Below, piece after piece: positions 42,801 to 52,900 of a stretch of DNA of 64,000 nucleotides. Made by a program: the position numbers and the translations under genes. The notes beneath the pieces are model-generated. The model made no database searches, was not told where the DNA came from, and worked only from the letters and a program-made list of their open reading frames with translations. Position 1 is the first letter of the stretch; every line of letters starts with the position of its first letter. The stretch is from Hoplostethus atlanticus (Eukaryota > Chordata > Actinopteri > Trachichthyiformes > Trachichthyidae), in NCBI GenBank assembly GCA_034670405.1, contig JAXDDX010000045.1, positions 1,081,501 through 1,145,500 on the forward strand, read 5' to 3'.

Positions 42801-45800
42801 GCCACGGTGCCAACGTCAACGCCCGCAACAACCAAAGCGCCACGCCCCTTCACCTGGCCAGCCAGAACAGCCACGTCCAGGTAGGAGCAGGGCAGCCTGG
42901 GAGATGTTAGTGTATTGTGTTTATTAGCTGCATGTTTTGCTTGCTTCACTAAAGAAGCGACAGTGTGTGTGATTTCTCCCTGGTGTGTTCAGGTGATGAT
43001 ATTAAATATAATAGAAAGTGTGTGTTATCTCTCCATGGTGTGTTCAGGTGGTGAGGTCTCTGCTGGAGTTCAATGCCAAACTCAACAAGAAGGATCACTA
43101 TGGCAACACACCTCTGATACACGCCTGTCTCCGTGGAAACCTGGAGACGGCTACCACCTTGCTACAGGTACACACACACACACACACACACACTTGAAGA
43201 TATTAAAATGTCTCCTGATGTCCAGTAGTAGTAATAATGATCATTATGATGATAATAAACATTTTATTGCACTTCTAAATCCACACATGAAAACAGAAGA
43301 AATAGTTCAACATGTTATTGTCCATTTGTTGATTATCTGTCTGTCTGTCTGTCTGTCTCTCTAGAGTAATGCCTTGGTGAACATAGTGAACCACCAGGGC
43401 AACACAGCGCTGCATGAGGCGGTGCGGGGGGGCCACCAGGCGCTGGTGGAGGTGTTACTGCAGGGGGGGGCGTTGCTCGGCCTGAGGAACAAGAGGCAAC
43501 GAACGCCGCTGGACTGCGCCTACGAGCTGGGGGGCAAGGTGGGGTCAGTGTTTTCTAGTAGGAAGCTTCTGTCTACCTCCTGTCCCAGATCAGATCGGTG
43601 TTTCCCAGAGCTCAGAACTTTATTGTATCTTGTTGTGAGGTCAGACTGTCCTTGTCCATCTAGCTAGCAGATGTCTGTCTGTCTGTCTGTCTGTCTGCCT
43701 GCCTGCCTGCCTGTCAGTCACTCACCAGGAGGAAAAGCTTGTGGTGTGTTTACAAGCTACAACTGAGTGAGATTAGTTTCTGGTGTGACAGAGAACACAA
43801 CGTGATCCGTTAGAAATCCATTTAGATCAGTTTCTATACGTTAACCAACTTTGTATTTTGTGCCGGCCGTGCGGTGTGCCACAGATGAGCTTATGTATGG
43901 GAAACACTGCACCTGAATACAGCATCAGCTCCTATGTAGAAACCTGATTGGATATTGGAGGAAAAGGGGCGGGGGCAGGTGTGTCAGTGGTTATCCAGTG
44001 GGTTCCTCCAGCCACAGATGATTGGTTGAATGAGACCCATGGCAAGGACAAATGAATGGTTAGCAGTGAGAAAAGTAGTAATATTAATAGTAATAAGTTA
44101 TTTTCCTCTCTCCAGAATACTGAGATCCTGAGGGCTCTGCAGAAAGCGTCTGGACTTTCCCCTGATGCCGAACCAATCAAACTCCTCTCTGTGCCCAAAG
44201 GAGCTCTGGGTAATGAAGAGCAAATACAGATCATTTCCAAAATGCCAAAATCATTACCTGAAGTTGATAATTCAATATGTTTACAATCTAGGACACACCC
44301 TGTCGACTAGTTCCCTTCTGTCCTTTAAAACATGCCATCAATTGGTTGAATTTGGTTTATCGGTCGTCTAGGTGTCACTTTATTCAAAAAGCTGGGATCT
44401 AATTTTGGAACCAAACTCTTCATTTGTAGTTGGAAATTCAGTTACAAACACATTTCATCTGTCAACAATCTGATTTGCCAGTGAAAATACCAACCAGTCA
44501 ATCAGCTTCTGTCTCTCCTGTCGACAGCTCATTCCTTCGTCCAGCGTCTGAAGCTGCAGGATAACGGAAACAGCAGGAGACAGAAACTGGCCCAGTCCAT
44601 CAACCGGTGAGATGTTAGCCCCATCTAGTCTGATATCAGAACCCGAGTAAAGGAGATGTTCTCCAGGTTGTTGGTTGAGTTAACTCTGTTTTCATGCTCT
44701 TTGACACGTGAAGGGTTCAGCAGAAGAAGAAGGGTTCCTCCAGTCCTCCCTCCACCCGTTCACCAACCCTCAGCCAGGTACTCTCTGCTGATTATCAGTG
44801 TTAACATCAATAAATCATCATATGTATGTAGAATCAGTGTGAATCTGAAGGTGGTTCAGCTTGACGTTATCTTACCTGGTCTGAATGCATATTGGCCATC
44901 GGCTCTAATCCTTCTTCTGGCTCTTCAAAAGAAAACATCCTCTTGACAACAGGAAGCAACAGGGTTTATGGGAAATGTGGTCTTCATTTTGAGAAACACA
45001 AAATGCTACAAATTAGCATTTTAAAGCACTTTAAACTGATTGTAGATCAGCGTCAGCGATATTTGAGTTACTGGAGTATAATAATGGGACTCTGGTGAGA
45101 CACAAAAAGAGTAAAAACTACAAATGTGTACAGCTGAAATACATAAGTCTTAACATCTCAACATAAAAGAAATAAATGAAAATGACGAAGACACAAACTG
45201 ACCTGGAAAACAGAAACAAGAGAACTACAATATATAACTTATTGTTGTAATCTAACAACCCCAAACCCAACCACCCTCTCCTGACTCAGTCTTGGTTTTT
45301 CCTCCCAGGTGAATCCAGAGAGGAGGAGGTTGAGGCGGGGGGAGACGGTCGAGAGCAGCGGCCCGTCAGGGAGCCTCGCTGCCGGGCCCCGGGCCAGAGA
45401 GCGGCCCCTGGGGCGCTGCCACACCCTGGACATCCAGCAACCTCCAACACCACAGTGGGGAGCTGGAGAACACACACCCGACCAGCCCGAGTCCACACAC
45501 ACTCCCAGCTCTCCTGAATACACTCCGTCAGGGTGTGTTCAGGCGTCCACCGATACGATCCGTTCACAACCTGACGCAAACGACACACACACTCCCAGCT
45601 CTACTGAATACACTCCGTCAGGGTGCGTTCAGGCGTCCACCGATACGACCCGTTCACAACCCGACGCAAACGACACACACACTCCCAGCTCTACTGAATA
45701 CACTCCGTCAGGGTGTGTTCAGGCGTCCACCGATACGACCCGTTCACAACCCGACACCAATGACAAACACACTACCAGCACTCTTGAATACACTCCGTCA

Positions 45801-46406
45801 GGGTGCGTTCAGGTGTCCACCGATACGACCCGTTCACAACCCAACGCAAACGACACACACACTCCCAGCTCTACTGAATACACTCCGTCAGGGTGCGTTC
45901 AGGTGTCCACCGATACAACCCGGTCACAATACGACACCAATGACACACACGCTCCCAACTCTCCTGACCTCTCTCACGTTGACGCTGTTAGTGAGGCTTC
46001 GTTAGCACCGCCCTCTACAGAGACGTCACACACCGGCAGCTCGGCTGAATCCTCTGTCACACACACATCGACCGGTCACTCCAGCTCACAAGACCAAAAT
46101 GAACCGTCTCACGACCACAACCGGAGTCTCCGCCCTCTAAACGAAGCGGTTAACGAGCCGCCTGATCCAAGCACATCTCTAGATTCAGTCCAGTCCATCA
46201 TCGAGCCTCCCAGCAAGCCCCCCCAAACTTTCGCACGTGACCAGGTTGAAGACTCCCGGTCAGACACCCGGGATGATTCCTGTCTCACCCACCCCCTCTG
46301 CAGCCCGTCTCACCTCCACCCCACCATCCAGACCAATGGAGACGATGAGAGAGCCGCCTCCCCCTCCCCAGATACCGGTGTCCAGTCAGTGGACCAGGGA
46401 GACTGA
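29673..46406 (+). CDS. ankrd27: ANKRD27 / VARP (VPS9 domain, ankyrin repeats)
   Basis: Endosomal scaffold and Rab21-type guanine nucleotide exchange factor. It binds Rab32/38, VAMP7 and retromer (VPS29) and helps carry cargo from endosomes to the plasma membrane. Start ATG is at 29694 ([17 protein letters not shown], matching the vertebrate N-terminus), preceded by 21 bp of 5' UTR in the same exon. There are 27 coding exons, phase-continuous, giving 1,320 residues with TGA at 46404-46406. The human protein has 1,050, and the excess is in the last exon. Order: N-terminal region (1-234), VPS9 (about 235-365), Cys4 motif 1 (422-431), ankyrin block 1 (437-615), Cys4 motif 2 (698-707), ankyrin block 2 (735-880), basic/Ser tail. 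Upstream non-coding exon(s) were not located. Confidence 0.97.
31127..31345. mobile_element. hAT-like MITE, family copy 1
   Basis: Ends CAGGGTTCCTGCAAG and CTTGCAGACACCCTG are inverted repeats. The interior has CTCAAGGCCTTAAATGTCTT and GGTCTTATTTCATTCTAACT. Related copies lie at 56665-56849 and 63317-63604. No clean target duplication is seen, so the copy is old. Confidence 0.75.
32288..32712 (+). repeat. long polypyrimidine (TTCC/TTC) tract in ANKRD27 intron
   Basis: About 425 bp made almost only of C and T on the + strand, starting 15 bp after the exon ending at 32272. Long reading frames here (Ser/Phe/Leu-rich) are by-products. Confidence 0.95.
33065..33200. mobile_element. dispersed repeat, inverted third copy
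   Basis: Inverted relative to 14053-14200 and 61185-61325: GCTCTTTGATTCTGATTGGC, ACCAAAACCTGATGTTTACC and AATGAAACATTTTCTGATAT. Confidence 0.65.
34666..35277 (+). repeat. 0.6-kb direct repeat, source copy (ANKRD27 intron 7)
   Basis: Matches 37329-37945 almost base for base. By eye I count about four substitutions and one 5-bp length difference. This copy ends 9 bp before the acceptor of exon 35287-35408, so its right end is native intron sequence. It contains pieces of several dispersed repeats. A more diverged relative of its middle part lies at 34310-34545. Confidence 0.93.
36460..36665 (+). mobile_element. L2-clade retrotransposon 3' tail, second copy
   Basis: GCACTTATTGTAAGTCGCTT, then TGGATAAAAGCGTCTGATAA and TGTAATG, the GGATA-loop tail followed by a TGTAA-type end. 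It matches the copy at 16590-16765. Confidence 0.7.
37329..37945 (+). repeat. 0.6-kb direct repeat, inserted copy (ANKRD27 intron 11)
   Basis: Near-identical copy of 34666-35277, sitting inside a minisatellite. The units GGTCCTTTAGGGGG are found on both sides (37288-37322 and 37946 on). It lacks the splice acceptor that follows the source copy. Confidence 0.93.
37946..38345 (+). repeat. 45-bp GC-rich minisatellite in ANKRD27 intron 11
   Basis: Units of GGTCCTTTAGGGG(C/G), TTCCGGGGGTCC or TTACGGGGGTCC, TTGCAGAGGGTTCCAT. Four units of the first type are followed by compound units of the second. All three plus frames and the minus strand are open over it, which is a product of the unit length being a multiple of three. 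Confidence 0.96.
39787..39821 (+). repeat. (TG)n tract forming an ANKRD27 splice acceptor
   Basis: About 17 TG units run directly into CAG and the exon at 39825. There is no separate pyrimidine tract. Confidence 0.95.
40437..40565 (+). mobile_element. tRNA-derived SINE with L2-type tail
   Basis: A pol III B box GGGTTCGATTCCC at about 40467-40479, a short body (CACGCCTACTGAAAATGTAT) and a tail GACTTTGGATAAAAGCCTCC. It lies in the ANKRD27 intron after exon 40333-40425. Confidence 0.8.
41996..46406 (+). other. ankrd27: ANKRD27 exons, second Cys4 motif, ankyrin block 2 and tail
   Basis: Exons 41996-42040, 42130-42243, 42683-42880, 43048-43167, 43365-43538, 44116-44209, 44528-44606, 44714-44777 and 45309-46406. 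[10 protein letters not shown] (Cys 698, 702, 704, 707) is the second VPS29-binding fingernail. Ankyrin turns are [33 protein letters not shown] and [11 protein letters not shown]. The tail is basic, then Ser/Thr/Pro-rich and low in hydrophobics, so it is probably disordered. A 90-bp coding repeat occupies 45498-45947. Confidence 0.94.
45498..45947 (+). repeat. ankrd27: 90-bp coding minisatellite in ANKRD27 last exon
   Basis: Five in-frame units of 30 residues (about residues 1019-1168), each with the pattern [27 protein letters not shown], plus a degenerate sixth start. Substitutions are few, and the unit is repeated in DNA as well as in protein. Confidence 0.95.
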
Positions 46407-48480
46407 TTGAACTGGTTTCGTTTTACTGTGGGGGCGGGGTCTTGTGATGTCATTTTTACACGCTGTGTGTGTAATCTAGGATCATATAGGTTAAAGGATC
46501 TCTGTGATTTAACTGCTCAGTGTCAAACTATTTATCTACCGGCCACCTAAAACAGTTTGAACTCAGGTGACCTCTGAGTTTGCCAAGAAAAAACAAAGCA
46601 GCTCCAGTTTGTCTCCAGCAGCTCTTCCCTGGAAGTCCTCCTCCTCCTCCTCCTCCTCTTCCTCCTCACCTGATTTTGAAGCACTTTTTTCTTCCAGCCT
46701 TCACAAAAAAGGGATGCAAACCAACGTTATTTCAGGTTCATATGAATGTCGTTGCTTTTGTTTTATTGTAAGCCACAACCAGACTGTAGCTGGCTCAGAG
46801 CCAGACACCGTTGTGGTTGACACTGTTTTTATTGTTTTACTTGAAAACTAGACGGCTTGGATTCAATGCTGAAATTGGATTGACAGGTTTGGAGGTTTTG
46901 CTCTTTTTCCCTTTAACATCAAACTACTCCACTTATTATTTTATTAGAATAATGTAATCTTATTTATGACCCGTGACCATTTAGACGGCAGCGTGTTGTG
47001 GGTTCTGTCCTCTTGAGTGTTAGGATGTGTTTTGTCCAGATTAACCGGGTTGCTTTATTTTAGCCAGCTGTCTGAAATATGATGAAAGGGCTGCAGTACT
47101 GTATTATCACCCATCAGCGTTACTGTGCACACTAATGTCACATGGACATGTTTCATATGTCTCACTTATCATGTATGTAGGACTGCGTTGTGGTTTAAGG
47201 TTTTTATCTGTGGATGAAGCTCTTTACTTTAAACTGACCAACGCCTCTTTGACTCTCGGCTCCTTCTGGTCGGTCAGGCAAAGGTTTCCATGTTCCCATT
47301 ATTAGTCTGAAGTGTTTTTCTTCACGTGTCGTCTTCAGACTAGCAAGGTGTTTTTATTGCAAGGTGGCTGATTGATGCTAAATGGATGTCAAACCCAATC
47401 AGAAGTCTTAATTATTTTTGTACCACTATTATATTTTATTTCTGATTTGGATGTTAAAAGATGCTGTGAAGGTGCCTTATTTAATTCACACCCAAATAAC
47501 CAATAATAAACCCATGATTAAGACGTGTTTGTCCGTGTTCTTCACTGAAGGGGAATCAATTAAAACTAGCAGGAGATCCAGATGTTTCATGTCAAGGGCC
47601 CCCAAATAGATATGAGTTGGGGTGTTGGGGTACTCAGATTACCTTGCTGTGGTAACTAGTTACTGAACGCATTGGTTGTTAAATTCTTGTAAATTGTTAT
47701 TATGAGAAATGAGATGAGAATGTAGTTACTTTTTCTTTCATATTGTGTATTCAATATTTCATATTTCTTTCATATAGCCAATATTTTGTGCTGCTATTCA
47801 ACATTTATAATATAATACAATTATAATATAATAATAGAAAATATAATATAATGAAAAGTATTGAGTGTTTCCCCCAGAATTGTATTCTCATCAGAGTGGA
47901 AAAGGCTCTGAAACAGCATTTAGACCATGGGACACTAAAACTCTCATGAATATATTATTATTATTATTATTATTATTATAAATTCATCCTTGTGGTGAAT
48001 CTGAAATGTTGCATTACAATCAATTCAGGTTAAGGGTTTACTATAGACAACCAGTGTAGTATGGACACATTCTACAATAAATGTGTAATCGGTCGAACTG
48101 CGTCATATATCAGATGTGGATAACACTGACTGGACCAGATCCCATGTTTAATATTAGTACAATATCAGCCTTGTATCAGTTTGATATATCGGTCTAACCC
48201 AAGTGCCCAATGCATTTATTTTTTCTTAAATTGACTTTTATCTTGGCTTTTTTAATGAAATTGAGTGAATCATTAACAGATTGATGGAGCTATATCTCAA
48301 TCTGAGGAGATGTAGGGGTTTATGGTAGCTTTTATTTTGTAGTTATTTTATTCTCGGAGGGCTGAGCTTTAACCTGGAAACACTCCTTCCATATAAACAA
48401 CCACTGGACGGGCTGTCAGGGATGAATGAACGTGTTCATCTCTTGAAATGTAAAACCATTCACACACAACAGTGTTTTTT
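46407..48480. other. ANKRD27 3' UTR and spacer to ZDHHC7
   Basis: The first ~1.1 kb is likely ANKRD27 3' UTR, with a short (TCC)n run near 46637-46660. The rest is AT-rich, with a (TTA)n run at 47955-47980. No coding gene seen. Confidence 0.6.
47505..47510 (+). terminator. ankrd27: candidate poly(A) signal of ANKRD27
   Basis: AATAAA about 1.1 kb past the stop, with GT-rich sequence (GTGTTTGTCCGTGTTC) some 15-30 bp downstream. Confidence 0.4.
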
Positions 48481-48514
48481 AACTGGAAACTCATTTCTGG
48501 AAGGCTGTCGACCG
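48480..48514 (+). other. zdhhc7: candidate first (non-coding) exon end of ZDHHC7
   Basis: GGCTGTCGACCG is followed by a strong donor GTAAGC at 48515. It lies upstream of the non-coding exon candidate at 49242. The start is not defined. Confidence 0.25.
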
Positions 48515-49241
48515 GTAAGCAGGAAAAATAATAAAACCATGTCTGGTACAGCAAACCCTCTGCACCAGCTGACCATAATGTTAGCGTTAGCTAGCTAGCT
48601 GGAAATGCTAACGTTTGGTGCAATGATAGCAAGTTATTAGTTTATCTTAACACATACACAGCTGGTTATCTATTAATATTTGGAGGCATAAGGTCAAACC
48701 ACCACGCAGCTACTGAGCGTTAGTTATCTATGCGGTAGCTGTCATGTTAGCAAGTACTCTACTTAGCTACTATTAGCGTTAGCTTAAAATGCTAACATTT
48801 GGTCCAGTGTTATGAAGTTAGCCTGTTTATTTTACCAAACCACAACGGATATGAAAAGCAAGCTAGCTCGTGATAACGTTCTAATAGTACTACTACTAGT
48901 AGTAACTAGTAAAGTCAAATCATATATATTTTGCAACTAACGCGCATTAGCTAATTAGCAAGCTAAGAGCTAGCTAGCTGTTAGGTTAGCAGAGTTGGAG
49001 ACTAGCTAGCTTCAGCTTCCTTGCTTTTCTAAAAGGAGTAATAACTGCATTCTCCTGACTTTTATAAGTCAAGACATTTCAACAAGATTGTTCAATTTCT
49101 CAATTTAACTCAATTCTGATTTTGAACACTTGAGTATAAAACGGGCCTAGCTTAGCTGTTTCTGTCAGTTGTCACAAGCTGAATGGTTTTGACTTTAATT
49201 GTGTACTAAACAGTTCTACTTTTGACCTCTGCTCTTTTCAG

Positions 49242-49330
49242 CAATGTGACCCAAGAGAAAAAAACCTTAAGATTCCATCAAGTCGCTGGAAGAGGAGATA
49301 TAATGTTATGAAGTAGAAGCCACATTTCAA
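49242..49330 (+). other. zdhhc7: candidate non-coding 5' exon of ZDHHC7
   Basis: An acceptor TCTTTTCAG ends at 49241 and a donor GTAAGT starts at 49331. The 89-bp piece has short stops and no conserved coding. It fits a 5' UTR exon before the coding exon at 49905. Confidence 0.4.
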
Positions 49331-49904
49331 GTAAGTATGCATCATCCTGAGTGACAAATGATTTATTATTATTTCACCAAGAGTTTCCTTGTCATTAACA
49401 CTTATTAATATAACTGTCTCCTATTGTAATCCCCTACACCAGCACAGTGTCTTGCTTTACCCTTTAGTTATTTAGGACTTTACTGGCCTAGCTGATAGAC
49501 AATCAGATTTATGACACAGTTATCAATTATCAATCAAATTATGATGGTTACAGAATATGATCAGAACAAAAGCACATGAAAATAGTAAGAAGAACGACTG
49601 AATTGACTTCAGAGAGGCTCCTCCCACCTGAAACTGTTCAGGGAGGCTTTCTAATCGCTAGGCCACCTTGTCACCTAAAAATAATGAACCATAGTGGTTT
49701 GATTTTACTACTTATGGATCTAACCAGTGATGTGGTAGTAAATAAAAATGTAGGTGAACTTTGACCTCCATAGGGCAAAAAAACACCAATATGGGCAATT
49801 TGAATCCAGAAATATTGGCATCGCCCTTCAAAACCCCTTTTGGTCCCGCGGTGTTCCTCAGCATCCCTGCCACCACGCCTGTTCATGCCTCCTGGTTTCT
49901 CCAG

Positions 49905-52900
49905 CAGGGACAGAATGTCCTCAGGCCACCGGCTGAGGGACGTGGAGCAGCAGCGCCCCCTGCTGGACGGGGAGGAGGCTGCAGTGAGAAGCCCTGCAGG
50001 CGAGGCTGACCGGGTCTGGTTCATCCAGGACGGCTGTGGCATGGTGTGTGCCTTCATCACCTGGTTCCTGGTGCTCTACGCCGACTTCGTGGTCACCTTC
50101 GTCATGCTGCTGCCCTCCAAGAGCTTCTGGTACGCCGTGGTCAACGGAGTGGCCTTCAACAGCCTGGCCGTCCTGGCGCTGGCCTCCCACCTCCGCACCA
50201 TGCTGACCGACCCGGTGAGGCTGGACAGGCTTGTACTCTGGGTTTTGGATCTGGATGGGAAACTATTGATTTATGTAGCTGTAGAACCACTGTCACTTCA
50301 CATGTGGTGATATTTGCAGTGGTGATCAATAATGTTAAATTTATGAGTCCTGTACAGACACCAAGCAGGCTGGGATGTTTGGGGGAAAAGACCAGTGGGC
50401 TGGTTTTGACTGACTTGCACCTGACTTGCAGTTGCTCACTCTCCCCTTTTTATTCTTCCTGTATTTCTGTCCGTCTCCTCAGGGAGCTGTCCCGAAAGGA
50501 AACGCCACTAAGAAGTACATGGAGAGTCTGCAGCTGAAGCCGGGGGAGGTCGTCTATAAATGTCCCAAATGCTGCAGCATCAAACCTGAGAGGGCTCATC
50601 ACTGCAGGTCAGGAGGCTTCGTACAGGGTGGGAGTTACCACCAAACAGCTGAATGATGTCAATTGGTTTAGTGTCTGCTAAGTTAGTCTAGTCTACATTA
50701 ACCAGCCATCATTCAGAGTCCTGTTCTAAACGTCTAGTTGGATGATGAAGTAGTGAAAGTAAGAGAGATGAGATGAGACTGGGGCATATAGCAAAGAAAA
50801 ATAGGAATAAAAACAGAGCAAAAAGTGTTTAAGTAAACAATAAGAAATAAGTGATAACAATTATTTAGAAAAATATATATTTATGCAATATGTGACAAAT
50901 AGGATGAAATGACAATTAAGAAAAGAAGAAAAACAATTACATGAAAATTTCATGAAAAACATGATTCAGATGAGCAGGTACACAAACACGTCTAGGCATG
51001 CAGACAGACCAACTATTCACCTTCCACATGTGGGATTACCGGACTCTGTAGTACAAGAGAGAACAAGAAATGTTTCCTACCTCTCCAAGACGAAGGATAA
51101 GTCTGTGTAGACAGGAAGTGACGCTGCTGTGTTCCTCTTCCTCAGTATCTGCAAGCGCTGCATCCGCAAGATGGACCACCACTGTCCCTGGGTCAACAAC
51201 TGTGTTGGAGAGAAAAACCAGCGCTTCTTTGTCCTCTTCACTGTGAGATCACTTCCTGTCTAACTTCCTAGATCGCAAACATTACAAGAAACCAACCGTT
51301 TTGTTTTATTGGTGGGTGGGTCATGCTGCAATTAGATTAGATTAGATTAGATTAGAGGCTCTTTATTGTCCCCGAGGGGAAATTGCAGTTATGCAGCAGT
51401 ACAGAACAAGAGAGAGGCAGACATCACTATATAATAAACACATTTAAGGGCAACAAACTATAAAAAAGATCCTCAAAATATACAAAAAAAGAAATATACA
51501 AAAACTATACAAGTAGTGCAAGGAATATGGCATATGCACACTCAAAAAACAAGACCTTACAGCAACACCGGTGTGTTTATTTTTCTTTCAGTCGGCAGTC
51601 TGACGGATAACATGTCTTTGTCACGACATCCTGCAAAAGATTGAGTGGTGCAACAGCACAAGGAGGTTAAATCCACAGATCACCAACATCACATTTGAGC
51701 ATTTAGCTGATGCACTGATCCAGAGTAGTTTCAGTGGGTGCAACATTTCCTAAATCACCAACATCATCAGCAACTGTTACTAAGGAGGTCAGAGGTCACA
51801 GCACCCTGATGGTAGATGGAACAAATGTTGCTGTGGCTCTGAATGCTGCAGATTTGGGGAGGGGAGGGTCATCTGTTGTTAGCAGGGGGGGGCCCTGGGG
51901 TTGGGGGGGCCCTGGGGTTGGGGGGGCCCTGGGGTTAGGGGGGCCCTGGGGTTGGGGGGGCCCTGGGGTTGGTTGGGTTGTTTTATTGATGATGATTAAC
52001 TTGTTGTTTTATATTTGATCTCCTGACCTGCTCATCCAAACGCTTGGAGGCCAGACTGATTCTGGAAGCCACATGGGTGAAGAATCTGTGTTGCTAGAAT
52101 AGTAGACAGTGTGTAGCTAGTCCAGACTGTGACTGATCCTAGTCTGTAGTACTGTGGCCAGTATTCATATGGTTATAACTGTAGAAACTAGGACACTTAT
52201 CTGCTACCGATGAATGTTTCTTACTCTTAGGAATTCTGATCCGTATTGGGAGAACTTGATGATTTAGTTAAATCGTGTGTTTGCTTGCCTCCAATCGTTT
52301 GGCCTCTCTGTGACCTGGTGTTAAGAAAAGACGGCGAGGCTTGTGGTTAGAATTATTATTAATTCTTTATTTAGTCTTGTTGATGTGAGATAAGATTATT
52401 TTACCACACGTTCACATCCTATGAGAATGTCTTGACTATTTACATTTACAGACATTCCTAGTCAAATGAATTTGTTTCCACATGGCTGAATTCTCCAAAA
52501 CTAAAATCACACAATAAGATTGAAAGATTAAATGTGCAGCCCGAGGCGAAGGCCACACACAGCCGCTAACGAAATACAACCAACCTCCCTAATATCCTCC
52601 TGTCTTATCCAGTATTTAAACTGTGAAGTGAAATCCTATATTTAGCTCAACTGGCATCATAGTGAATATGGTCTCCTCCCAGCAGATTGTGTTGTATCTG
52701 CAGACAGATGGTGCATTTTCCCTGTGAAGTTGTGAATAATTTTGCTACCTCGTGGCTTCTCCCAATAATGATCAGTAAATGAATTCTAGTGAGTCGGCAT
52801 CGTCTCATTTTGGGGGGTTTAGATCTGCGTCGCTGTAGAGGTGGCCTGTTTCCACTGCTGGTTCATTCAGGTTTCTATAAAATCGTTATCATCCAACCGT

